A DNA stretch of 64,000 nucleotides from contig CAWEKO010000008.1 in NCBI GenBank assembly GCA_963809715.1, forward strand, positions 124,001 through 188,000, written 5' to 3'. The notes beneath the pieces are model-generated. The model had not been told where the DNA came from. It searched no databases and was given only the letters and a program-made list of their open reading frames with translations. Each line of letters begins with the position of its first letter. Positions within the stretch are counted from its first letter, which is position 1. Below, piece after piece: positions 16,164 to 24,177 of this stretch. Both the position numbers and the translations under genes were made by a program. Source of the stretch: Bog-473 sp963809715. Lineage in GTDB: Bacteria > Actinomycetota > Acidimicrobiia > Acidimicrobiales > RAAP-2.

Positions 16164-16442
16164 ATGAAGAAGAGCTTTCGGGCCGAGCTGCAGAAGAGTC
16201 CCAGCAAAGGCGGATGGACGTACGTCGTCATGGCAGGTTCAGCCGCGTATTTCGGTACGAAGGGCCTCGTGAAGGTGCGGGGCACCGTGGACGGCGAGCC
16301 TTTCCAGAGTTCTTTCATGGCACTGGGCGACGGCACTCACAAGTTACCGATCAAGAGCGAGATCCGAAAGAAGATAGGAAAGGACGTGGGCGACACGGTC
16401 ACCGTTCGCCTGACGGAACGTCTGCCGGGTAGGGCGAAGTAG
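16164..16442 (+). CDS. DUF1905 domain-containing protein
   Basis: A 92-residue protein made of one small beta-barrel domain: MKKSFRAELQKSP, then GWTYVVMAGSAAYFGTKGLVKVRGTVDG, then FMALGDGTHKLPIKSEIRKKIGKDVGDTVTVRL. This is the DUF1905 pattern, in which the conserved basic and hydrophobic residues lie in the second half. ATG 16164 has AGGATCAGG upstream and starts at the domain boundary. The biochemical role of the family is not established. Confidence 0.88.
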   Translation: MKKSFRAELQKSPSKGGWTYVVMAGSAAYFGTKGLVKVRGTVDGEPFQSSFMALGDGTHKLPIKSEIRKKIGKDVGDTVTVRLTERLPGRAK

Positions 16443-16644
16443 CCGACTATCCGGAGCGGCGCGTCACTCCCATTGACTGTTTGAGGCTCCCTCCAACTGG
16501 CAGTACCGGCTCTGTGAACCCATTCTGTATCGGCATCGATCCGAGCCCGCTCGCGCTCTCTCCCGACGACCTGGCGCAACTCGGCGATACTGGCCCAGCT
16601 CGACTCGCCGGCCGAGCGTGAATGAAGGGGCGGGGGAGTCCCGC

Positions 16645-17448
16645 TCAGCTCCGCCGCAGCGCGATCGCCGCGTCGGGCTCGGTCACCCGGAAGCTGAAGC
16701 TCTCCTCGATGTAGAGGCGAACGACGTCACCATCGTGGCTCCGGTAGCCGATGGAAAGATCCTGGCCGCTCTCGAGCACGAAGTCGCCGCCGCGCAGGCT
16801 GAGCACGACCCCGCCCTCGACGCCGGGCGACCACACCAGCGGCCCGTCGAGAATCTGGCGCAGGTGGTCGAAGAGCAGCAGCCCGCCGTGCTCCGCCGTC
16901 TCCACAATTCCCGTGTAGATCGCCGGGCCGATGGCCAGCCCGTACGGGCCGCCGATCCCCGAACGTCGCAACACGTCGACGGCTTGGGCCACCACCGTGG
17001 GGTACTGGTCCATGTCGTCCGTGAACGTGAGCGGTTCGTGCGAGCTTTCCTCGGTGATGCCCAGCATGCCGGCGGCGGCGTAGCCGTGGAACACCGTCGA
17101 GTTCTCGGCCAGGGCGACCTGGCGCACGGCCTCGTCGAGCTCGGGCAGCTCGATGTTGTCCGCACCCCGGTCGGCGTCGTCGAGCTCCTCGCGCGACACG
17201 GAGAACTCGGCCCGCAGCTCCACCAGCGGGAGGACGCGGCGCCGTAGCGCGGCGACACCTTCTGCAGGGGATGCCACCTCGTCGACCCGCCCCAGGTCGG
17301 TGGCGGAGTGGCTCCAGCCATGCGGCCCGACCAGGTCGACCAGCTTGCGGGCGGCCAGGTGGGTGACGAGGCGACTCTTGGCCTCCGACTCGATCTGCTC
17401 CCAGGCCGCCTCGGAAATAGGCGCCAGCTCGCGGTACAGGTGATCCAT
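16645..17448 (-). CDS. enc: Encapsulin nanocompartment shell protein (family 1, linocin M18-like)
   Basis: Forms a protein shell with the HK97 phage-capsid fold that encloses cargo proteins. The N-terminus MDHLYRELAPISEAAWEQI and the following E-A-K-S-R-L helix are the typical family 1 opening. DLVGPHGWSHSATDLGRV, FHGYAAAGMLGI, YGLAIGPAIYTGIVETAEHG and a C-terminal IGYRSHDGDVVRLYIEESFSFRV complete the pattern. At 267 residues the length is normal. ATG 17448 shares its A with the TGA of the cargo gene when the cargo is read in its targeting-peptide frame (TGATG), an arrangement that couples shell to cargo. GTG 17451 is one codon upstream. The upstream cargo gene is an encapsulated ferritin, so this is an iron-storage compartment. 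Confidence 0.96.
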   Translation of the reverse strand: MDHLYRELAPISEAAWEQIESEAKSRLVTHLAARKLVDLVGPHGWSHSATDLGRVDEVASPAEGVAALRRRVLPLVELRAEFSVSREELDDADRGADNIELPELDEAVRQVALAENSTVFHGYAAAGMLGITEESSHEPLTFTDDMDQYPTVVAQAVDVLRRSGIGGPYGLAIGPAIYTGIVETAEHGGLLLFDHLRQILDGPLVWSPGVEGGVVLSLRGGDFVLESGQDLSIGYRSHDGDVVRLYIEESFSFRVTEPDAAIALRRS

Positions 17449-17812
17449 CACTCGCCTCCCTTCAGGCTGCCGATGCCGAGCGAACCGCCGTCGTGGCGCT
17501 TCCCGCGCCAGCCTCGGTTTCGTGTTCGACCTCGGTCACCGGCTCGCTGGTGAAGAGGTACGTGCGCAGAACGCGATCGAGCGCCGGGTCACGGCGGCGG
17601 AGCCATTCGAGGGTCATGCAGGCGTGCTCCTTCTCTTCGTCGCGATTGTGAGCCAGGATGTCGGCCAGGCTCGAGTCGTTGGTGGCATGCACGCGCTGGT
17701 CGTACCAGTCGACGGCCTCGAGCTCCTCGATCAACGACGTGAACGCCCGGTGGCGGTCGATCGTCTGCTCACCAAGCAGCTCTGCCGGCTCGTGCAGTCC
17801 CTCGCTTCCCAT
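17448..17812 (-). CDS. Encapsulated ferritin-like cargo protein, apparent frame change before the targeting peptide
   Basis: An EncFtn ferroxidase that oxidises Fe(II) inside the encapsulin shell. HEPAELLGEQTIDRHRAFTS, then ELEAVDWYDQRVHAT, then ILAHNRDEEKEHACMTLEWLRR give the two-helix family pattern; the EExxH in DEEKEHA supplies the shared di-iron ligands after dimerisation. In the opening frame the protein ends in a meaningless tail and stops at 17462. The -1 frame instead reads KRHDGGSLGIGSLKGGE and stops at 17448. GSLGIGSLK is the encapsulin cargo tag. The frame must change near the CCC run at 17502-17504, by mutation, read error or recoding. The start ATG 17812 has GAGGTGAAG directly upstream. 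It precedes the shell gene in one unit. Confidence 0.9.
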
Positions 17813-18079
17813 CTTCACCTCTTCCCGTCGGTGCGAATACCGTGAGCGTGAATCTCGAGCCATGCGCGGCTCCGCCGAGACATTACCGGTCGTCCCTCGT
17901 GCCTCCCGCGGGCGAGGAGAGGTGGGAACGGCCCGCTGTCACCCGCCGATGCCGGCGTTGCTCATCGTTCCCGGCGGTGCACCGCCTTGCGCTGATCACC
18001 GATCACACATCCCCGGGCCGATGGGACCCCGGGTCCGAGTGTTGGCCCGACGCGGCGGCACGGCTGCCCGGACCACGTG

Positions 18080-18112
18080 GTATAGACGAAATGTATACGC
18101 TCAGGTTATAGT
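18080..18112 (+). promoter_or_regulatory. Candidate promoter and PadR operator
   Basis: TATAGT at 18107-18112 is a good -10 box only 7 bases before the PadR start codon, which implies a leaderless or near-leaderless transcript. Just upstream, GTATA (18080-18084) and GTATAC (18093-18098) form an imperfect inverted pair, a plausible autoregulatory site. No good -35 box is seen. The rest of the 306-base divergent gap to the encapsulin cargo gene shows nothing I can name, including no recognisable iron-regulator box. Confidence 0.4.
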
Positions 18113-18118
18113 GGCGAG

Positions 18119-18644
18119 ATGAGCGTACCACTCACCCTGCTTGGCCTGCTGGAACGGGAGCCGAGCCATGGCTACGACCTCAAGCGCGAGTACGACACCT
18201 TCTTCGGCAAGGAGAAGCCGCTCCCGTACGGCCAGGTCTACGCCACCCTGGCCAGACTTGCGAGGGACGGAAAGGCCGTGGTCGGAGAGGCGGAGCCCGG
18301 ATCCGGTCCGGACCGCAAGCGCTACACCATCACGGAAACCGGGAAGGGCGAGGTCGAAGCGTGGCTCGCCCAGCCCATTCCGGCCGAGCCCCACCTCCAG
18401 ACCGAACTGTTCGTCAAGGTCGTGCTCTCCCTCATGCTCGGCCGCCCGGCGGAGGAGTACCTCGACGCGCAGCGGTCCGCACATATGCGGCGGATGCACG
18501 AGCTCACCGAACTCAAGCAGCAGCGGGTCTCTCGTCGATGCGCTGCTCGCCGACCACGGGCTCTTCCATCTGGAGGCCGATCTGCGCTGGATCGATCTCA
18601 CTTCCGCTCGGCTCGCGCCACTCGGAGCGGAAGTGGCGTCGTGA
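18119..18644 (+). pseudogene. PadR family regulator gene with a frameshift
   Basis: The N-terminal winged helix is perfect: LTLLGLLEREPSHGYDLKREY, PYGQVYATLARLARDGK, KRYTITETGKGEVEAWL, then the dimerisation helices up to MRRMHELTELKQQ. There the opening frame fails, while the +1 frame continues with GSLVDALLADHGLFHLEADLRWIDLTSARLAPL and stops at 18644, overlapping the GTG of the next gene (GTGA). One extra base near 18525-18530 explains it. In the opening frame the reading runs on through the ABC ATPase as an apparent PadR-ABC fusion; I consider that an artefact, since the overlap and family length both fit the separate genes. It probably controls the ABC/FtsX pair. Confidence 0.82.
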
Positions 18645-19357
18645 ACCGGCCGGTTGGGGGCTCACCCGTCCAGGTCGGAGGCGTGATCATCGAGGCCCGA
18701 GACCTCGTTCTCTCGTTCGGGGAGACGCCGGCGCTTCGCGAGGCGAGTCTCTCTGTCGAACGAGGCGAGATCGTGGCCGTCATGGGCCCGAGCGGCTCGG
18801 GGAAGTCGACGCTGCTCCATTGCCTCGCCGGCATCCTCGTCCCCGACTCCGGCGAGGTCTCCTTCGATGGTCGGCGTCTCGACACGCTGCGGGAAGCGGA
18901 GCGCTCACGGCTTCGGCGTGATCGCTTCGGCTTCGTCTTCCAGTTCGGTCAGCTCGTGCCCGAACTTTCCGCCGAGGAGAACGTCGCTCTGCCGCTCCTG
19001 CTCGGCGGGATCCACCGTGACGAAGCCCTTCGTATCGCCCGGAGTTGGTTCGACCGCCTCGATCTCCACGGCACGGAGCGTCACCGCGCCGGCGAGATGT
19101 CAGGCGGACAGTCCCAGCGCGTCGCTCTGGCGCGTGGACTCGTGACCCATCCCGATGTGCTCTTTGCCGACGAGCCGACCGGCTCACTCGATTCACTCAA
19201 CGGGGAGCTGGTCATGGGCCTGCTCACCCGCACCGCCCGTGAGCAGGGATCGACGGTGATCCTCGTCACCCACGAGCCTCGCGTGGCGGCCTACGCAGAC
19301 CGAGATGTGATCGTTCGCGATGGCCGTGTGGCCACCGCCACGTCGGTACCGGGATGA
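18641..19357 (+). CDS. ABC transporter ATP-binding protein (MacB/LolD/BceA-like)
   Basis: The ATPase of an FtsX-type ABC transporter. Walker A GPSGSGKST, Q-loop FVFQFGQLVPELSAEENV, signature MSGGQSQR, Walker B VLFADEPTGSLDS and the switch VTHEPRVAAYADR are all intact. The sequence DEPTGxLD and the long ENVALPLLL helix are typical of the LolD/MacB/BceA group. The GTG start overlaps the stop of the PadR gene as restored, and the stop overlaps the permease start (ATGA), so the three are coupled. A role in exporting or sensing a peptide antibiotic or lipid is likely from the family. Confidence 0.92.
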   Translation: MNRPVGGSPVQVGGVIIEARDLVLSFGETPALREASLSVERGEIVAVMGPSGSGKSTLLHCLAGILVPDSGEVSFDGRRLDTLREAERSRLRRDRFGFVFQFGQLVPELSAEENVALPLLLGGIHRDEALRIARSWFDRLDLHGTERHRAGEMSGGQSQRVALARGLVTHPDVLFADEPTGSLDSLNGELVMGLLTRTAREQGSTVILVTHEPRVAAYADRDVIVRDGRVATATSVPG

Positions 19358-21597
19358 TCCGACTCGGCCTGCGCCTCACATTTCAGAGCGGCCGAGAGGC
19401 GGCGCTCCGTGTGTTCGTCACCGCGGCTGCAGTCGCGCTCGGTGTCGGTTTGTTGCTCATGGTCCTGGCCGGCGTCAACGGGCTCCACGCCCAGACCGAT
19501 CGTGGTGCCTGGCTCGACACCTCGACACAGACGCCTGCGTCGACGTCGGGCAGCTCGCCGTCCAACCCGCTCTGGTGGTTGGTCACCGTCGACGAGTTCG
19601 AGAATCAGGCGATCGATCGCGTGGACGTTGCCGCCACCGGCCCGACCTCGCCCGTTCCACCGGGAATCTCGCACCTGCCCGGTCCGGGTGAGTACTTCGT
19701 CTCACCGGCGCTCCAACGGCTCTTGGCGTCGACGCCTTCGGACCAGCTCGCCGACCGATTCCCCGGCCGCAGGGTCGGGACCATCGGGGCGACCGCGCTC
19801 CCGTCGCCGAACTCGCTCATCATCGTCATCGGCCACGAACCGCGCCGGCTCTCGCCGCTCCCAGGGGCGATCCAGGTCCGAGGTCTCCAGCAAACCCCAA
19901 GCAGCTGTTTCAACTGTCAGAGCGGCACCGGAAGCGGACCGGTTCTGCAGTGGATCCTCGTGGGTGGGGCCGTCGCCCTCTTGCTGCCCGTCATCATTCT
20001 GATTGCGACGGCGAGCCGGCTGTCGGCGGCCAGGCGAGAGGAACGCTTCGCCGCGATGCGGCTCGTCGGTGCCACACCGCATCAGATCTCGGTGATCTCG
20101 GCGGTTGAGGCAGCAGTCGCGGCCGTCGTCGGAGTGGCCATCGGTTTCGCCCTCTTCTTCGTGTTCCGACCGTTGCTGTACCACGTCCCCTTTACCGGAG
20201 CGCCCCTGGCGCCAGGCGACCTCTCGCTCCAGTTGACCGACGTCGCGCTCGTGGTCCTCGGTGTCCCGATCGCTGCGGTCGTGTCCGCCCGGATCGCGCT
20301 TCGCCGCGTCCAGATCTCGCCGCTCGGCGTCAGTCGCCGAGTCTCATCCACCGCGCCCCGAGTCTTCCGGCTCATCCCGCTTCTCGCGGGGATGGCGATG
20401 CTGGCGTACTTCGACGTCGCCGGAAAGCCCGGCAGTAACGGGAGCCAGCTTCTGGAGCTGCTTGTCGGCTTCGTGCTCCTCGTCGTGGGACTGGTCCTGG
20501 CCGGACCATGGTTCACCACCGCCGGCTCCCGACTCATGACCAAACGAGCGAACCGGCCGGCGACCCTCATTGCCGGCCGCCGGCTCCTCGACAACCCTCG
20601 GGCAGCCTTCCGGTTCATCAGCGGACTCGTGCTCGCCCTGTTCATCACAAGCGCAGTGATCGGGGCGCTGAGCTCAATCGCCGCGGCGAGCAGCCCCGGA
20701 GGTGGCAGCGCCGGGAAAAGCACTCTCGCCGACCTCTTCTGCAGCTTCTCGTCGACGTCCTGTCCCCCTTCCACCGAGGTTCCCAGCGTCCCTGCGCACG
20801 TGCTGGCGAGTCTCCGGGCAACACCGGGGGTGCGCGGCGTGACCGTGATCCACCAGAGCCCATCACCGGAACAGCAGCTGAACTCCTTCGGACTCGTTCC
20901 CTGTGCCGAGATTGCGAAGACGCCTGCCATCGGCAGGTGCGCACGAGGGGCAACAGTGGCGAGCATCGGCTTCTTCCTCCAGAACATTCTTGGGAACAAC
21001 TCCCATTCATCGTCGACAGTCTGGCCCTCAGCACACATCTCCGTGGCGAAAGCCGCGCGACGTCCCGCTGATGCCGTCGTTGTCGCAACTGACGGGTCGT
21101 CGGATTCGCTCGAACGAGCGCGGACATCGCTCGAGCACGCGTTTCCCGCCCAGGGGACAGCGGTTGTGATCGAGGCACTCCAACCGTCCGACCAACGCCT
21201 TCTTGCGATGATCCAAGACATGACCGAAGTGGTCGTGGTGGGAAGTCTGGTAATCGCCGCCTGCAGCCTGGCTGTGAACATCGCCGCCGGCTTGGGCGAG
21301 CGCAAGCGACCGTTCAGTCTGCTCAGGCTCACTGGCGTACCCACCAGTGTCCTGCGACACGTCGTGGCTCTGGAAAGTTCGTTGCCACTCCTTCTCGTCG
21401 CCGCGGTGTCGATCGTGGTCGGCCTGGCCTCCGCTGCGCTCTATCTCAGCTCCCAGGTCGGCATCGCCTTCCGGATCCCGGGGATCGAGTACTGGTTGAC
21501 GGTCCTCGGCGGACTGGCGGCGTCACTCGCCATCATTGCGTCGACCTTCCCCCTTCTCAACCGAATCACGGGACCCGAAATCGCGCGAAACGGCTGA
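19354..21597 (+). CDS. FtsX-like ABC transporter permease
   Basis: A 747-residue membrane protein. A first helix (about residues 20-40) precedes an extracytoplasmic domain of about 150 residues. A block of helices follows with AARREERFAAMRLVGATPHQI, the FtsX-type cytoplasmic motif. A second half has LIAGRRLLDNPRAAFRFISG, another external domain with Cys residues (FCSFSSTSCPP and FGLVPCAEI) and the repeat motif ERKRPFSLLRLTGVPTSVLRHVV. The two halves show internal duplication, as in large single-subunit FtsX permeases that work as the whole channel with one ATPase. The LolD-like ATPase gene overlaps it upstream. Confidence 0.88.
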   Translation: MIRLGLRLTFQSGREAALRVFVTAAAVALGVGLLLMVLAGVNGLHAQTDRGAWLDTSTQTPASTSGSSPSNPLWWLVTVDEFENQAIDRVDVAATGPTSPVPPGISHLPGPGEYFVSPALQRLLASTPSDQLADRFPGRRVGTIGATALPSPNSLIIVIGHEPRRLSPLPGAIQVRGLQQTPSSCFNCQSGTGSGPVLQWILVGGAVALLLPVIILIATASRLSAARREERFAAMRLVGATPHQISVISAVEAAVAAVVGVAIGFALFFVFRPLLYHVPFTGAPLAPGDLSLQLTDVALVVLGVPIAAVVSARIALRRVQISPLGVSRRVSSTAPRVFRLIPLLAGMAMLAYFDVAGKPGSNGSQLLELLVGFVLLVVGLVLAGPWFTTAGSRLMTKRANRPATLIAGRRLLDNPRAAFRFISGLVLALFITSAVIGALSSIAAASSPGGGSAGKSTLADLFCSFSSTSCPPSTEVPSVPAHVLASLRATPGVRGVTVIHQSPSPEQQLNSFGLVPCAEIAKTPAIGRCARGATVASIGFFLQNILGNNSHSSSTVWPSAHISVAKAARRPADAVVVATDGSSDSLERARTSLEHAFPAQGTAVVIEALQPSDQRLLAMIQDMTEVVVVGSLVIAACSLAVNIAAGLGERKRPFSLLRLTGVPTSVLRHVVALESSLPLLLVAAVSIVVGLASAALYLSSQVGIAFRIPGIEYWLTVLGGLAASLAIIASTFPLLNRITGPEIARNG

Positions 21598-21640
21598 TCT
21601 CCAACAATGGAGCCGAATGCCTTCTTCGGCGTGACGCGTC

Positions 21641-22541
21641 TCAGCGTGGACGCAGCTCATGGGCGCCGGCCGGGAGCTGTCCGGGTCGCTCGGGGTGGAG
21701 CAACTCCGCCAGGAGCTCGACGCCGTCGACGACCCGCGGGCCGGGACGCGAGAAGAAGGCGTTGGCATCGACCGCCACGATCCGGCCAAGCCGTGGCACC
21801 TCGGGCCGCTGAAGGAATGAAGCCGCCTGTTCCACCGAGCCGGCCAGGTCGAAGCCACACGGGCTGAAGACGGTGACGTCGATCTCCTCCGCCGCGATCT
21901 CCTCCCACTCCAATCGGCGCGAGCGCGCCCGTGCCTCGGCCAACACCGGTACGCCGCCGGCGGCCTCGATCATCTCGGGCACCCAGTGGCCTGCATTGAA
22001 CGGGGGATCGGGCCACTCGAGGGCGAAGACCCGAGGGCGCGGCACGTCCCTCGACCCGAGCCCGGACCGTGGCGACGCGACTGTGCAACTCGCCCATCAG
22101 CGCCTCCGCCCGTACTTCGGTGCCGGTCGCCCGGCCGACCTGGCCGATGCAGGCGATCACCTCCTCGAGGCCCTCGGGGTCGAGCGAGACGACGTCGGCC
22201 CGGCATCCGATGACGCCGAGCGCCTCCTCCACGGCGCCCGAGGGCACCGCGCAGACCCGGCAGAGGTCCTGGGCCAGGATCACGTCGGGCGCGATCGATC
22301 TGATCTGAGCATCGTCGAGGGTGTAGATCGACTCGCCGGCCGCCACGAGTGCGCTGACCTCCGCATCGACCTGCGCTGCGTCGCGATCGCCATCCGTGTC
22401 CAAGACGGTGCCGGACACGATCGGCACCTCACGGGCCGCGGGCGGATAGTCGCATTCGAAGCTCACGCCTTCGAGCTGGCCCCCGAGGCCCAGAGCGAAG
22501 ACGATTTCGGTGGCGGACGGCAGCAGGGACACGATCTTCAC
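21641..22541 (-). pseudogene. Cobalamin-binding (BtuF-like, helical backbone) protein gene with a frameshift
   Basis: MKIVSLLPSATEIVFALGLGG, EGVSFECDYPPA, IRSIAPDVILAQDLCRVCAVP and VVSLDPEGLEEVIA are the N-terminal lobe of a class III periplasmic-binding fold. Near 22046 the frame fails. The +1 frame continues with PRPRVFALEWPDPPFNAGHWVPEMIEAAGGVPVL, then WEEIAAEEIDVTVFSPCGFD, the C-terminal lobe, and stops at 21641. One extra base explains it; the restored protein is about 300 residues. There is no signal peptide, as in the cytoplasmic actinobacterial group of this family. It is divergent from a cobalamin riboswitch operon, which supports B12 as ligand, although haem-type ligands are known in the fold. 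Confidence 0.82.
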
Positions 22542-22624
22542 GGACCCATCTTTCCTCGTCCCCGAGAGGCGTTCGGAGAGTCAGGCCGCCAGGTCCTGGC
22601 TCGCCATTCCGGACACCCGTGTTA

Positions 22625-22762
22625 CGGTGGTCGTTGCCTCTCTGGCACTGCGCAAGTAGTGCCTGAAAGGGGAAGCCGGTGAGATTCCGGCGCTGGTCCG
22701 CAACCGTGAGCGGCTCACCACCGAGGTGAGCCGTGCAGCCGGGATACCTCGAAGGCAACAGA
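22625..22762 (+). ncRNA. Cobalamin riboswitch
   Basis: The B12-box landmarks occur in order. GAAGCCGGTGAGATTCCGGC (22681-22700) is the conserved GGxGARAxTCCGGC hairpin. CGCTGGTCCGCAACCGTGAG follows, matching GCxGxxCCGCAACxGTxA. A variable stem CGGCTCACC/GGTGAGCCG comes next, then GCAGCCGGGATACCT, matching the terminal GYCxGRxWACCT box. GTTGCC at 22633-22638 pairs with GGCAAC at 22754-22759 to close the P1 stem. Adenosylcobalamin binding normally shuts down the downstream genes. About 230 bases of leader separate it from the surface-protein start at 22990; I see no clear intrinsic terminator there, so translation control or another mechanism is possible. Confidence 0.93.
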
Positions 22763-22989
22763 GTTCCCATCTGTCGAGACACATGGACTGGGGCTCGGTG
22801 TGACCCCGTGTATTCGGAGTTTCCGGGCTGAGTCCGGGAAGCGAGCACGAATGCACAGCGCGTTCAGAACCCGGCTGTCGTTGACCGACGGCGCCACACT
22901 GGGCTTCGGTGAACCCTCGACCGCGAGCGCGGCAGCCCACGACGGAGTCCTTGTCGTCGTCAGCCTGCCCGCCAACCCGAGCTGAGGCC

Positions 22990-24177
22990 ATGCGAATCCG
23001 TTCGCACGCCGGCCTCCTCGCCGCTCTTGGTCTGTCGGTTGGGGGTTTGACGGCGCTGGCCCTGTCCATCTCTGCCGGTGCGGCGAGCGGCCAGGTCTGC
23101 GTGGGTGTCGTGGTCCAGGACGGATCCAGCGCGACGCCATCGGTCCAAGCGGCTGAAGTCGACCCGGGCACGAGCGATCTCCAGGCGATGAGTGCGGCGG
23201 GTGACGTTCCCACCCAGAACAACTCAGGGCTGGTTTGCGCCATCAACGACTACCCGGCCGACGGACTGGACAATTGCTTGATGGCGAAGGCGGGCAAGTT
23301 CTTCTACTGGTCGTACTGGCAGGGCAACCCCGACACCAACACCTGGACGTACGCCAGCGTGGGTCCCGCTTCGCACGACGTCAGCGCCGGGACGGACTAT
23401 GTCGAAGGCTGGCGGTACCAGGACCCGGGTGCCGACAACCCCACGGCGCCGTCGCCGACGATGACGCCGGCCGCGGCCTTTGCACAGGCCACAGCGGCCT
23501 GCCTGGCGACGACGACACCGACGACGAGCGGAGGAGGCGGAGGGTCATCAGGTGGTGGAGGCGGATCGACCCCGGCGCCGAGTACCGCTCCGACCACGGC
23601 TCCGAGGACTCAACCGACTGCGGCGCCTTCTGGGATCTTGCCGGGCACTTCGGGACCCGCGAGCACGACCACGACGAATCCCAAGGGTTCGGCGGGGACG
23701 GCTCCACCGTCGGCTCCACCAAGCATCACCACTGTCAGCGGCTCGGTGACGAAGGGCAATATGACGGTCACGGTCAGCAGTAGCGCGGGCTTCGCGGCCA
23801 ACGATGCTGTGAGTGACACGGCAGGCGCCATCCCCGCCAACACGGTCATCAGTAGCGTTCCGGCTGGGGGTACGAGCATCGTTGTCAGCAAGAAGCCGAC
23901 AGCGAACGCGGCCTCCGACTTCATCAGCGTGGTGACCAACCGGGCGGGCCTTCTCGGTCTGACCGCCGGTAGCACGACGACGAGCAGCACTGGGGTCGGG
24001 GCGGGGTCCCATTCGAAGACGCGGGCGAGCCCGACCACGTTGGCGGAGGCCGATGCGTCCGCACACGGTCAGAGTGGCGGTGAGCCGGTGCTGCCCATCA
24101 TCGTCGTTGCCGTCCTCGTCCTGCTGCTCGGAGGCGTGTCGTGGTTCCGGTGGCGACGCAGACCGGCAGAGGAATGA
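22990..24177 (+). CDS. Secreted, membrane-anchored protein of the cobalamin/ECF locus (DUF4430-like domain)
   Basis: A 395-residue surface protein. It has a signal peptide (MRIRSHAGLLAALGLSVGG, cleavage near residue 32-35) and an N-terminal domain of about 130 residues with paired Cys. YWSYWQGNPDTNTWTYASVG then YVEGWRYQDPG is the pattern of DUF4430/transcobalamin-C-like domains seen next to B12-type ECF transporters. Then come a Gly/Ser linker, a long Thr/Ser/Pro-rich stalk and a C-terminal membrane helix (LPIIVVAVLVLLLGGVSWF) with a basic RWRRR tail. ATG 22990 is chosen for the signal peptide. It is first in the riboswitch-controlled operon and overlaps the EcfT gene. I infer that it traps cobalamin at the cell surface. 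Confidence 0.8.
   Translation: MRIRSHAGLLAALGLSVGGLTALALSISAGAASGQVCVGVVVQDGSSATPSVQAAEVDPGTSDLQAMSAAGDVPTQNNSGLVCAINDYPADGLDNCLMAKAGKFFYWSYWQGNPDTNTWTYASVGPASHDVSAGTDYVEGWRYQDPGADNPTAPSPTMTPAAAFAQATAACLATTTPTTSGGGGGSSGGGGGSTPAPSTAPTTAPRTQPTAAPSGILPGTSGPASTTTTNPKGSAGTAPPSAPPSITTVSGSVTKGNMTVTVSSSAGFAANDAVSDTAGAIPANTVISSVPAGGTSIVVSKKPTANAASDFISVVTNRAGLLGLTAGSTTTSSTGVGAGSHSKTRASPTTLAEADASAHGQSGGEPVLPIIVVAVLVLLLGGVSWFRWRRRPAEE

Noticed and set aside
18119..19357. A natural PadR-ABC ATPase fusion protein
   Set aside because: The junction residues (RCAARRPRALPSGG) are shadow-like, the +1 frame restores the full PadR, and a GTGA overlap marks the real ATPase start.
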